NCBI GenBank assembly: GCA_009823395.1
Contig: CM020501.1
Coordinates: forward strand, 5,781,861-5,845,860
Length of the DNA stretch: 64,000 bases
Reading direction: 5' to 3'
Source of the DNA: Thamnaconus septentrionalis
Lineage: Eukaryota > Chordata > Actinopteri > Tetraodontiformes > Monacanthidae
This document shows, in pieces, positions 1-9,768 of the stretch. A model generated the notes under the pieces. It saw only the letters and a program-made list of their open reading frames with translations, was not told where the DNA came from and ran no database searches. The position numbers and the translations under genes are program-made. Each line of letters opens with the position of its first letter. The stretch's first letter is position 1.

Positions 1-178
1 AGCCACCGAAAACGCTTTCATTTGAAATTGAATGTTTAAAAAGTCGCTGCTCTAGCAAACCTGCGCGGGCTGCCGTGCTATCCCAAATGTGACTCCAAGA
101 CTGGCACCTTTGTGCAGCTGGTGTCCAACTGGCATTGCACAGCATAATTACCTTGTCGTCTAAGTCATTTTTTTTTAC
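1..178 (-). other. ctnna2: ctnna2 intron, partial
   Basis: Intron sequence downstream of the actin-binding-domain exon, starting with the GTAAAA donor and a poly-T/A run at 168-176. No exon or repeat family is recognised in it. Confidence 0.8.
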
Positions 179-360
179 CTGGTGAAGTCCGTCATCTCCA
201 TCATGATCATGCACATCTGTTTGGCCAGCACGATGATGTCGTTGCCGTTGTCGTCCCACTTGGCCACTTCGGCGTCGAGCTTGCACTTCTCCTGTCTGAA
301 GCTCTCCACCTGCTCAGCAATCTTGGCCTTTTCCTCCTGGGGAAGCTGAGCCATGATGGC
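179..360 (-). CDS. ctnna2: alpha-catenin exon: start of F-actin-binding domain
   Basis: A 182-bp exon of 60 codons plus two bases of the next Arg codon. It encodes AIMAQLPQEEKAKIAEQVES, FRQEKCKLDAEVAKWDDNGN and DIIVLAKQMCMIMMEMTDFT. The acceptor is GCCCGCAG above 360 and the donor CCAG|GTAAAA below 179. This opens the C-terminal five-helix F-actin-binding domain; KWDD.GNDIIVLAKQMCMIM is a hallmark of the family. It is the last ctnna2 exon in the window; the following exon (a GKGPLKNTSD-type sequence in the family) lies beyond position 1. SFRQEKC here versus IFHQEKS in mammals (from memory) is modest divergence. Confidence 0.93.
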
Positions 361-2454
361 CTGCGGGCAACAGGGGAAGAAACAGAGGCATTAGAGCAGG
401 AGGAAAAGCTTGTTAGGGAGTAAAGTGTGAGTTGAATACATTTTGGGCCGAGATGGTGGAGAATGCAGCAAATGCCAGTGGAGAAGAATTTAGGTAAAGG
501 AAAGAGATAAGGGTTGGGGAGTGGAATACGATAAGGAAATGAGAAAGGGGCCAAATAAGAACAGGGATTAGTTTTGGAGGGAAATAATAAAGGGAAGAAT
601 ATAAAGAGGAAAGCTGTAGCACCATTTGCCCGTTTTTTTTTTTCTTTTCTGTCCAGTCTACTCTTTAATCCGCCTCACAAAAGCTTGAACATTAAGTATT
701 GAGTTTGACTATTGCTACTCTTCTTCCATGCTTCAAAATAAAGTTCAACATTCAGCCTTCTCTGAACTCTTGACAACATTTATCCATAAAGAGAACCCCC
801 CGCCCCCCTCCACTTTTTTTTCAACCTTCATTTCTTTCCTTCAGTGGCCTATGGGACCAGGTTCAAAATGGCACAATTCGTATGCCAAGGTCACAGACAC
901 TGGAAGTAGCCAGTTATATTTTGGAGATAAATGTATAATTACCTCGCTTTTATGACCAGAGGATGAATAATGCATTTGTTCAACGCTATGTCAGGGAGGT
1001 CGTGGGGAGGAGGAGTAACCTGGTTTCCATTAGGTCGATTCAATTGACTCGAAGCCAGAGAAAGGAAACTAGTCCAGTAAGGAAAAAAGTCGCTATTGTT
1101 TTTTTTTTTTTAACTTCATCTATTATTGACTGTCCTCCAAGAATTTCTATTCATCTAATGCAATAATCGTCCCCGTCCTCCTTTTTCCTACTTCTTATTT
1201 AAAAGTTTGTATTCGTGGGGGGTTGCAACGAGCAAGCTCAGTGTGAAAAATTGATCACTGTGTTTATATTCCCAGGTTTGTGTCGGCAAGAAAAATAAAT
1301 AAATAAACAAACAAATAAACAAAAAGAATTTGCCCATGATAAACTCTTTGGAGAAAAAAAATGTAGAAGGAGTTCTCAGCAAGAAAGATGAACTTAAATG
1401 CTAAGAGCCTGGTGGCCATCAGAGGGAAGGAGATGTATGAACAGCTTTGGCCTCGGGTTCACAATCACGGGTTTTAAAATGATGACACAGAGCAAGAAAA
1501 ACAACAAAATGAAAAAAACAAAATAGCATAAATAAACTAGCAAAACCGAGAAGCCTCAAGGCCAGTGTAGAGCTCTTCTGCTGCGGATGCCAAGGCACAC
1601 AAACAACAGTAGCGGCAGCAGAGTCCCAGTGTAAGCACTGCGCACATTTAAACCAAATGTAAAATTAATATGTACCTAGGCTGAACAATAAAGAACAAAC
1701 AACTCGAACGGAGCCACAGCTTTGCAGGTAGTGAGTTCACGGACACCCTTCAACAGTTCAGAGAATCCTGCACCGCCAATTAATGAATCTGTGACCAAGC
1801 AAATTACTGTTTGGCCACTTGAAAGACAAACACATCAATTTAATTACAACCTAGAGGAAATAGCCCTCAAAGACTTTCAGGACTACAACGATAAATTTCA
1901 ACCCTACAAAAAACACACAAAAAAAATAACCCTTGTGTTTGTCCCCCCGGTTCTTCCCTTGCACCATGCATCTGATGCATCATTTAATTATGGATCCCTA
2001 CCCCAAGTCTGCCGGCGCACCCGCAGCTCTGCGCGTCATGTCGTATTTCAGTGCAAAGCTCTGCAGGGAGGTGAGTGTTGTCACCTCGGACACCCTGCTG
2101 TTCTGCGTTCCATTGTGATAAGCACAAAGGTCAAAATGTTGCCACCACGCATATTCTCCATGCATACACTCATCTGCCGTGCACGGCCCAACGAGTCAAG
2201 TGTTACATCAACATTTCAAAAGGCCCACCTTCGCCCCCAACAACAGGGAGACATTGAGCCCAGAGAGGCGAGGCAGCGTCGAAGCTGCCCGCTGCCCACT
2301 GTTGTGAGATTCTCTCTCTTGCCACTGAAAAGGTCAGAATGGAAAGCAGATCCACTGTACATATCTCAGGTCGGCGCACTGTCCTCAACGTGTTTGCCAC
2401 TACTCGTCTTTAAAGTGGCATTTCTTTTTTTGTCACTGTCAGATTTAATGTGAT

Positions 2455-2600
2455 AACAATCATTTCTATCCTTTTGTTTTACAAAGCCGGACTCGCTGCA
2501 CGTGCTTGTTCGTGCTTGTGAATCTTTGGCTCCTCCCCGACCCATCAGGACAGCCACCATACCACTGTGATAAAAAGAGAGAAGCAACTGACTCTATAGT
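2455..2600 (+). repeat. Dispersed repeat pair, copy A
   Basis: CTATCCTTTTGTTTTACAAA, then a GCACGTGCTTG-type stretch, then GGCTCCTCCCCGACCCATCA and a GAAGCAAC end run in the same order as a diverged copy at 54535-54655. No known family is recognised. Confidence 0.5.
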
Positions 2601-3966
2601 GGGCAAATGTGCTGCAACTTCATAAAACACACGCAAATAGCATGAAAAGTGCTCCAGATGAATGGTAATGTAAAATAATGCTGGATATAACCCTCAGTAC
2701 TCTTTCTTTCACTTTATATGCACTCTCTAGCGGTGAATAAAAACCACGTACTGCCACTTTAAGGGGACCGGTTATTCTGTCATTCAACGATGAAATTGTG
2801 CAGCAATCTTATTATTGATTTATCTCCCCTATTGGCTGAAATACCCACTAAATCCTTGCTGTGAGCAGGGAAACCGGCCCACTTGTCTGTCAATTAACAA
2901 GTGCAGTGGACATGCTTCTCCCCTGCCGTGACCTCATTCTGGTTACCAGAAAGAAGCCCGGCATCACTGTAGCCAGGCAACAATGGCTCAAGGTGACCAA
3001 AGATCATTTGCATCTGTGGTGAAATAACACAAGTGTCTCAGCGAAGCCTCTAAACAAGACCGCTTCCTGGCATGGCAAATTAAACCCATGGCCAGACTAG
3101 CTGTAGGGCATCTCCTGTGCAGAGAGTTCAGAAAAGGGCAGATGTAAAGGCTGAACTACTAAAGAGGTGCATCAGGCTCACTAACAATGCTTCCTGTGAG
3201 TGGAAGAACTTCCTTTTTTCCAATGAATTTGTCCAATTAAAACTTTATAGCTTTAGTTCAAGTGCCGAGACACGCTCAGAGTGCTTTAGCCATGGCTATG
3301 AGTCACTCCTGCTCGTGTGTTTGATTTGAGTGCCACACTGGTCAGGGTTGACATGAGTTCAAGTGTAGTGAAAGAATAATGAGAAAACTGAGGCCTCCCC
3401 ACCGCACACAGCCTTCTATTGGTGACTGTTTATCCAGATACATCTCAGCTTGGTCTCCCGCTAATGGTTCTTCAAATACTTGTAGCGCAGAAAGAAAAAA
3501 AAAAAAAAAAAACCCGAAGCAGGCCCTGTTGTTTTGCACCTCGTTCCTAATTAAAAGCGACGCAGGTGAGCACTTTGCCACCAGGCAGGGCACTCACACC
3601 TCAGGATGTTGTGGTGATCGTCATTATTTTCGGTGCTAATATAATTCCTGCACCCAACAGTTCGGGCATCAATAATTCACACCTCTTCATAATTGCGGCG
3701 AACAGCGTGCCTCTGGTGTCCAAAGGGAGTGCACGGCGCCGAATGAAGAAGTACAATTACAGCTCTCGGCTAAATTCCGACGCAGCGAGTTGAGAGGTTG
3801 GGCTGCAGTGAGGTATGGATTTGCTGAGGGGGTTTGTCTTTCAATATGCACCAGGACAAACAGCCATAAGGAAAAACAAAACAAGAGAAAAGAACAGCAA
3901 TCAGGAGGAAGCGAAAAAAAACAAGTCTCCTGACTCTTGACAATTTCGACCTAAAATTCCTTTTTT

Positions 3967-4001
3967 GGGGGGTTTTGGGGGGGGGGGTCAGGGGGGGGGG
4001 G
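3967..4001 (+). repeat. Three long G runs (G-quadruplex candidate)
   Basis: G6, TTTT, G11, TCA, G11 on the plus strand, so C-rich on the ctnna2 sense strand. The two G11 runs could each supply two of the tetrad strands. Confidence 0.8.
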
Positions 4002-4643
4002 TGTAGAAAGGGATTTGGTTTGTATTCAAATTTACTCAGGAAATCGTCTAACAAAGGAGAGAGTGTGTCTGGGAGAAACGGAGGAAGGGCGCGCGCGGAT
4101 TGTGCGCACAAAAGAAAGAAAGTTGCGGCAAAAGAGGGGTGGGGAGGGTGGGGGTTAAACACACCAGCCAATTGGGACGTCAGCGGCGTAGGGAGGCACT
4201 CGGCGAGGCAAACCCCCCCCCAACACACACACACACACCTCAACCCAACCCGAACCCCTCCCCAACCCGAAACCCGCTCTCTAGAATTCACTTATCCCCA
4301 AATCCCTTCCTCTACTTTCCTGATAACAACAAGGAGCGGGCCTTGGGAGCTTAACATAGTGGCAAATCCGGCCTGGGGAGTGTTGTGCCAATACACTCGG
4401 CGACTCGGCTACGTCTGCGGGGATTAGAGCGCTTTCAGGGTTTCTTCGCCGAGCGATGCGTCTTGAAATTGACTTTAATTTGTTTCATTTGAAATAAACT
4501 GCCCGGACACTCAAGAGTGCAATTTTATGGGTGACCTATCAACACTGTTATCCAATCACCGTGCTGAGGAGCGTCGGCTTTGGAGGGCGCGTGTTTGGCC
4601 CCCGTGCGCATTATTTGGCGAGCATTACGTTGGGGGGGGGGGT

Positions 4644-4665
4644 CTCCTCTCTCTCTCTCTCTCTC
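4644..4665 (+). repeat. (CT)n tract after a G run
   Basis: CT repeats immediately preceded by an 11-12-base G run (4632-4642). Confidence 0.85.
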
Positions 4666-5264
4666 CCTGCAAGTTCTAATAAGTCGAGACGTCGTGCGAG
4701 GCGCCTCCCTCCCCGACGTTGTTTTCCTGTCTTCTCATTATGCGCGTTTGCTCTAATAACTTATCTTTGCGCCCGAGTCTAATAGAAGTGACAAGTGGAG
4801 CGCGGCGCAAGGCGCAGCGCCGGGGAAGCAAAGGCGCCCTGGGACTGGCCCCGCACTTGATTTTATTTCTCTATATACTGACCGAGAGTGAGACGGCGAG
4901 ATGAAGAAAGCGAGAGGGGAGATGTGATGCCGTGTCATGTGTGAGATACCCGCACGCAGTGGCTGGTGGAGCCAGAATTCTTTCCATGAGGAGGCGCAGA
5001 GGGTGAGCTCATGACTGACATAGTTGTGGCAATAAGCAGATACCTGAGATGACTACATGACTTTTCATTATTCAAATTGTAACTGTGTAGTTTTTTTTTT
5101 GTATTTATTAAATGTCCTTTTAAACAGTCGGCCTGTCACCAAGCACTCTTAATTAGATTGGAAATGTTTTTCATTCAACATTAAAACGCTTCCTTGGTTA
5201 CCAAGCACATCTTGACTGATTTTTGTGCACTCATAATGATTGCAGAACATTCAGGATCATTATT

Positions 5265-5435
5265 CATTCATTCATTCATTCATTTTCTATACCCGCTTCT
5301 TCCTGAGATCAGGGTCACGGGGGTCTGCTGGAGCCTATCCCAGCTGTCTTAGGGCCCAGGCCTGGGCCCGGAATCCAACCCACGACCTTCCTGCTGTGAG
5401 GCGGCAGCGCTAACCACAGGGGCCACCGTGTCGCC
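5265..5435 (-). mobile_element. L2-like LINE 3' tail with 13-bp target duplication
   Basis: On the minus strand this is an L2/Maui-like 3' fragment ending in an (ATGA)n-type tail (plus strand CATTCATTCATT...). It carries TTTCTATACCCGCTTCTTCC, GGAGCCTATCCCAGCTG and GGGCCACCGTGTCGCC. It is flanked by perfect direct copies of CAGGATCATTATT at 5252-5264 and 5436-5448, a target-site duplication typical of LINE insertion. The middle part of the usual tail is missing. Confidence 0.8.
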
Positions 5436-6040
5436 CAGGATCATTATTTCATTTCATAAAACTGGTTATCATGGAGTTCAATGCAGAAATGAGTCAAATT
5501 ATCCAGCCCTGCCTCCCTGGGGTGGAGTGGTTGGCCACTACGTAGCTCTGCCCCTGCGGCTGCACGCCGAGGATGACTCGGAGGGGGGGATCATGGGCGT
5601 AAACCTCAGCGCTCTTGTGTCAGCGCCCGCAGAGGGCAGAGACGGGTTACACTTCCTCTTGTCGCTTTCGATAGGAACCTGGAGCGCCAGCGAGGCGCTT
5701 CGAGGTGACCATGAGAGGACGGCAAGCTTTTGGGGAACGTGACAGTAGCGCACGTCCGCGGTCGCTAGCTGCTTCACGGCGAGGCGCATCTATAATGGAT
5801 GACCGTGTCTGCTGCGTGTGTGTAAATGTTAGCGTCTGAGGGCGATGCGGCGGCGGCTGCTCCCGAGTGGGAGGAAAACAAGGCGACATCAATTAACCGC
5901 GCCGGACATCTTTGTCAGACTGCGCCCGTCGCTCGTGTCGCGCACGTTAATGAGTGGCGCAGCATGCTGACGTGAGTGATGGGAGGTTTGACGGCAGCGC
6001 TGCACGACACTGTTTCCCGCTTAATTGAAAAGCTCAAGTG

Positions 6041-6061
6041 CAGCAGCAGCAGCAGCAGCAG
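6041..6061 (+). repeat. (CAG)7 microsatellite
   Basis: Seven CAG repeats about 45 bp before MITE copy 1. Confidence 0.9.
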
Positions 6062-6105
6062 AACTGCAAATCCAGGTTTTCTCCAAAACTGCGATCCCCT
6101 CCGAT

Positions 6106-6771
6106 CTTAAAGGTCCAGTGTGTAAACATTTTATTTATTTATTTATTTATTTTAAGGAAGGCGGTATTTAAGGAAACCTGTCCGACCGCGCATTTCATGT
6201 TGAGGGCTTCTGTAAAAAGATTACAGAGCAACATATCAGTTAACTGGGAGCAAGACCCTTGCTCTTTGTATATTCTTATATATATGAGAGCCGTTCTAAG
6301 GGTAGGAAAATCAAATTCTTTTTTTTATGTTCTGCAAGTATACGATTTTATTAATGTACTTATGGGCAGCATGTTTAGCCTTGGAGCGACACGGTGGTGC
6401 AGTGGTGAGCAGTGTCGCTTTACAGCAAGCAGCGAGTTTGCATGTTCTCCCTGTGTCTGCGTGGGATTTCTCCGCGTTCTCCGGCTTCCTCACACAGTCC
6501 AAAAACACGCATGTGAAGTGAAGTGGGAACTCTAAATTGACCGTGAGTGTGAGTGCAAATGGTTGCTTGTCCTCCTGTGTGGCCCTGCGACAAACTGGTG
6601 ACTTGCTCAGTGTGTCACCCTGCCGTCGCCCTGTGACAGCTGGGAGAGGCTCCAGCAGACCCTCACGACCCTGAATGCAGGATGAAGCGGCTATTGAAAA
6701 TGGATGGATGTGAAGCTTTTACCAATATAAAAATCATAAATCAAGCCAAATTTTACACACTGGGCCTTTAA
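6106..6771 (+). mobile_element. TTAA-flanked MITE, copy 1, interrupted by an L2 tail
   Basis: Starts TTAAAGGTCCAGTGTGTAAA and ends TTTTACACACTGGGCCTTTA followed by A, so TTAA bounds both ends. The internal AACTGGGAGCAAGACC and ACCAATATAAAAATCA segments match copies at 35.1 and 40.3 kb. It is broken at about 6380-6712 by an L2-like LINE tail, and its 5' part lacks about 140 bp found in the other copies, replaced by (TTTA)n. TTAA ends suggest a non-autonomous piggyBac-type element, but that is inference; the family is common in fish genomes. Confidence 0.75.
6380..6712 (+). mobile_element. L2-like LINE 3' tail nested in MITE copy 1
   Basis: Begins GCGACACGGTGGTGCAGTGG and ends AAATGGATGGATG, the typical 3' end of fish L2/Maui-type LINEs. 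The internal TCTCCCTGTGTCTGCGTGGG and ACAGCTGGGAGAGGCTCCAG are family hallmarks. It lies wholly inside the MITE at 6106-6771, so it inserted later. 5'-truncated; no coding frame is left. Confidence 0.75.
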
Positions 6772-7865
6772 AGGGATAATTTGTCCAAAATTGACACGTG
6801 GCTGCATACCACCATGTCGCTTGGAGGCTTTGGTTGACATTTTCTAGTCCACATCACTGTCCTGGGAAGAATTCCACCAGCGGACGCCTACAGTGCTGGT
6901 CAGGGAACTTCAGCATAACTAAACCAGGGAAGAAAAATGTCTCACTGCTGGATACCATCCGAGGGTTTCTTTTTTTTTTTTTTCTTTTCAATGCAGCCTC
7001 CTCCACACAAGTCACATAGATGCTGCGTGAACAGGAGTTGCTGCATGTGTTAACGCGGAAGTTCATCCACCGGTTTCGTACCAGTTGTTTCAGACACATG
7101 TGACTCGTGTTCTGGCTGATCTCCTGAACCTGGCGCACGTCGTTGCACCTACTCAGGTTTTTCCCTCCAATCTAAATTTTTGCTTGTGTTGTACATCGCT
7201 TTAGATAAATTCTAAATGAAATTGTGGAATTGCAGAATCTCAGACTCCCTCATGTGACTTGTGGCCACAGGGGATATTTTGGCTTCCTGATAACTGGCGA
7301 CGCAATTGATTTGGAATAAGTTGATTGGAAAACGTCATCCGGCGCTTCGGCCAACATTAGGGTGAGTAGCAAAACTTGCTCATTTAAAGTTAAATCCCCT
7401 CTATTGGCCCTTTCCCCCCCAACTGTGATGCAGAAACAAGTTGCCACAAAGAGACACGCAGCCACTTTGGACTATTATCAAGTGGAGTTGCCCACTCAAA
7501 GTGCAGTTGAGTGCCAGGAAAACTAGCGAACAGTTTGGTGCTGTGACGCTCCTTTGTGTGGCAGCATCGTAGCTCAGATGGCTCAACGATGTTATCACTG
7601 TGGGAGCCCTGGTGGGAGTAAACGTACAGCAATTGCTAAAGCACTTCACACTCCGGACCCCCACAGTCATCTTGGAGCAGCTCCTGGGCGGCTGAGCTTG
7701 GATCTGTTTGATTTGGTTTGAATTTTGAAGAAGTTTAAGTTCTTCTTTTGATTTTTTTATTTATTTATTTATTTTTTTTTTAAATGACAGTGTGTTCTTT
7801 CAACATTGATGCTTCTTTAAATCAAACATTAGTTGCAATTCAAATGGCAACATAGATGAAATAGT

Positions 7866-8270
7866 CATTGGCCACTTTATTAGAAATTACATTTAACTGT
7901 TAAAACATACTGCTAATCACATAGCACCAACTCAATGTATTTCGGCATGCACATTGTTGAAGGCAACTTGCTGAAGTCCAAAGTGTGCATCAGAATGGGG
8001 AAGAAAGGAGATTCAAGTGATGAATGGTGGAAGACAGGCTGGACTCAGTATTTGACAAACTGCTGACCTGCTAAATACAACCAACCAACTCTAGACTTTT
8101 TTACAGAGGAGGGTTCAAAAAGACAAAACATCTAGTCAGTGACAGTTGTGTGGAGGAAAATGCCTTGTGGATGCCACTGGTCAGAGGTCAGAATGGTTGG
8201 AGACCGTAAAACGACATCAGTAACTGTAATAACCACTGCGGTGCACCAAAGAAAGTGCCTGGTAAGTGTA
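7866..8270 (+). mobile_element. Internally deleted Tc1/mariner-type relic
   Basis: The left end CATTGGCCACTTTATTAG and right end AAAGTGCCTGGTAAGTGTAC are degraded inverse matches of each other, consistent with the TIR of a common fish Tc1-like family. Between them, CATCAGAATGGGGAAGAAAG, GACAGTTGTGTGGAGGAAAA and ACCACTGCGGTGCACCA correspond to the N-terminal transposase region of that family, as I recall it. The frame is broken by stops and the catalytic half is absent, so this is a dead, shortened copy. Recognised from memory of the family. Confidence 0.7.
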
Positions 8271-9654
8271 CACGCACTCATCAAAACTCATCTCTAAACT
8301 TTTTAACAATGTATTCAATCTTTAACGTTTATCTTTTGTGTATTCGAGAAGAACCATCTGGAATTTGGAATCATCTGGACTGCATGAATACCTGCCAAAA
8401 AAAAAAAACACCCTAAATTGAACTTTTAATCAGACCCTTTGGATTTGTTTGCCAGTGTCGACGAGGCCTTTGAATCTTTTTTAAAAACTGGAACAAAAAC
8501 TAACTTTTAAAAGAAATCCCTCCCCAAAAAAACTCATCTAAGTTCATTCTTTGCTTTTTCTCAGACGATCAGCCGACTGTAGCGGCTAATGTTTATTTTA
8601 CAGCTTCTCGCACAACAACCACTGAGAGTCACAACGCTGACTTGAGATCCCGTCCGTATGTCTGACGCCATTACACACTAATTTAGTCTGTTCTCGCATC
8701 ACCATCAGAGCTGTGTGTGTACAATTCACACAGCAGAAGCAGTGGGTCGCTGGTGCGGTTTCATTCCCCCCCCTCCTTCCTAGGTTTACCTCCATGTTTG
8801 CAGATTAGGTAGAGGCGGCATCATTCAGGTCTGTGCCACGGGGAGAAGCATTTGGCCTAATTATACAACTAGCATCCACAATCAATTCAACAGTTAACAC
8901 ACCGCGAGAGGCTACCGTCAGCTGCTGGGGGGAGCAGCGACGATACGCTCTTATGTGTTTCAGCCTGGGTAAACAATAGCAAAGCACAGGCCCTCAGTGA
9001 TCCTGACTGAAGTCCTGGCACAGCATTAGAGCGTGTGATGTGTGTTTTGTCAAACATCTAAAGAGACTTTGTTGATTGCCTCTCTGCTTGTAATTGCAAT
9101 TTTAAACCTGCCATCCCCAAAGACTTGCTTTTTAAACGCCCGGAGTTTGACATTTCAAAAGGGTTCCACTGGCAATGAGATGGAATAGAAATACACGTGC
9201 AGTTTTTCCTATTAGAAAACGACTCTAAAAATAAGTATATCATCGTCACACCTTTCTTCATTTATTTTTAATTTTTTTTTAATTTTTAGGATTAAATGTG
9301 CATAAAATGTGCATAATCGTCACACCTTTCACTAATAATAAGCGTTCAAATTTACAAAGAGAGCACGTCCAATTTTAAGCACCATGTTTCTGCAGTAACT
9401 CAGCAGCAAAAGAATCTGGCATTTTTTTCTTTATTTTTTCTTTTCTTCTTTTAAAGATTAAATGTGGTTGGACATCAGGGAACAGATACCAACGTGAACG
9501 TTGTCTGCAGTGATGTTTTGTTACTGCTGGATCTTTAACCTGACAGAAGAATCTCACATTCACAAATGTGTGAGCACCAAACTCTTGCTGCTTTTCCTTG
9601 AATTGCTTGCGTGAAGCGGTGACCTACAGCATGAGAATAAAAGCACCCACTCAC

Positions 9655-9768
9655 CCGAGCGCTCTGCCCAGCGATGAGCTGGTCATCTTCAGTCTGGACG
9701 CTGGTTCTGCTGCGAGTGTCGTAGTCCTCCTGCTCAAAGTCAGAGTCGTCCTCAAGCTCCTCCGGTGT
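9655..9768 (-). CDS. ctnna2: alpha-catenin exon: P-linker between M3 and actin-binding domain
   Basis: A 114-bp, 38-codon exon, phase 0 at both ends. It reads TPEELEDDSDFEQEDYDTRS then RTSVQTEDDQLIAGQSAR. In alpha-E-catenin the matching linker is phosphorylated by CK2 at the DDSDFE serine and by CK1 at the RSRTSVQT cluster, which tunes association with vinculin and actin. All those Ser/Thr positions are kept here. The Thr after EDYD takes the place of the Val I remember in mammals. The acceptor is TTTTCCCAG and the donor CGG|GTGAGT. The exon therefore encodes a complete regulatory module. Confidence 0.94.

Larger units (their letters stand above)
361..9654 (-). other. ctnna2: ctnna2 intron (9.3 kb)
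   Basis: A 9,294-bp intron between the P-linker exon and the actin-binding-domain exon. It holds a G-run-rich, CpG-rich stretch around 3.9-4.9 kb, a second CpG-rich stretch at about 5.5-6.0 kb, two L2-like LINE tails, a TTAA MITE with one of those LINE tails nested in it, and a Tc1/mariner relic at 7.9-8.3 kb. The open frames, including a 243-codon one at 1722-2453, show no recognisable protein family. I recognise nothing specific from 361 to about 2450 or from 8.3 to 9.65 kb. Confidence 0.85.

Noticed and set aside
1722..2453. A 243-codon plus-strand open frame, the longest in the window
   Set aside because: Low-complexity, no domain or family resemblance, no splice context, and antisense within a ctnna2 intron. 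Consistent with a chance frame.
3770..4291. A 173-codon minus-strand frame near the G runs
   Set aside because: Composition driven by C/G and CA runs. No family resemblance.
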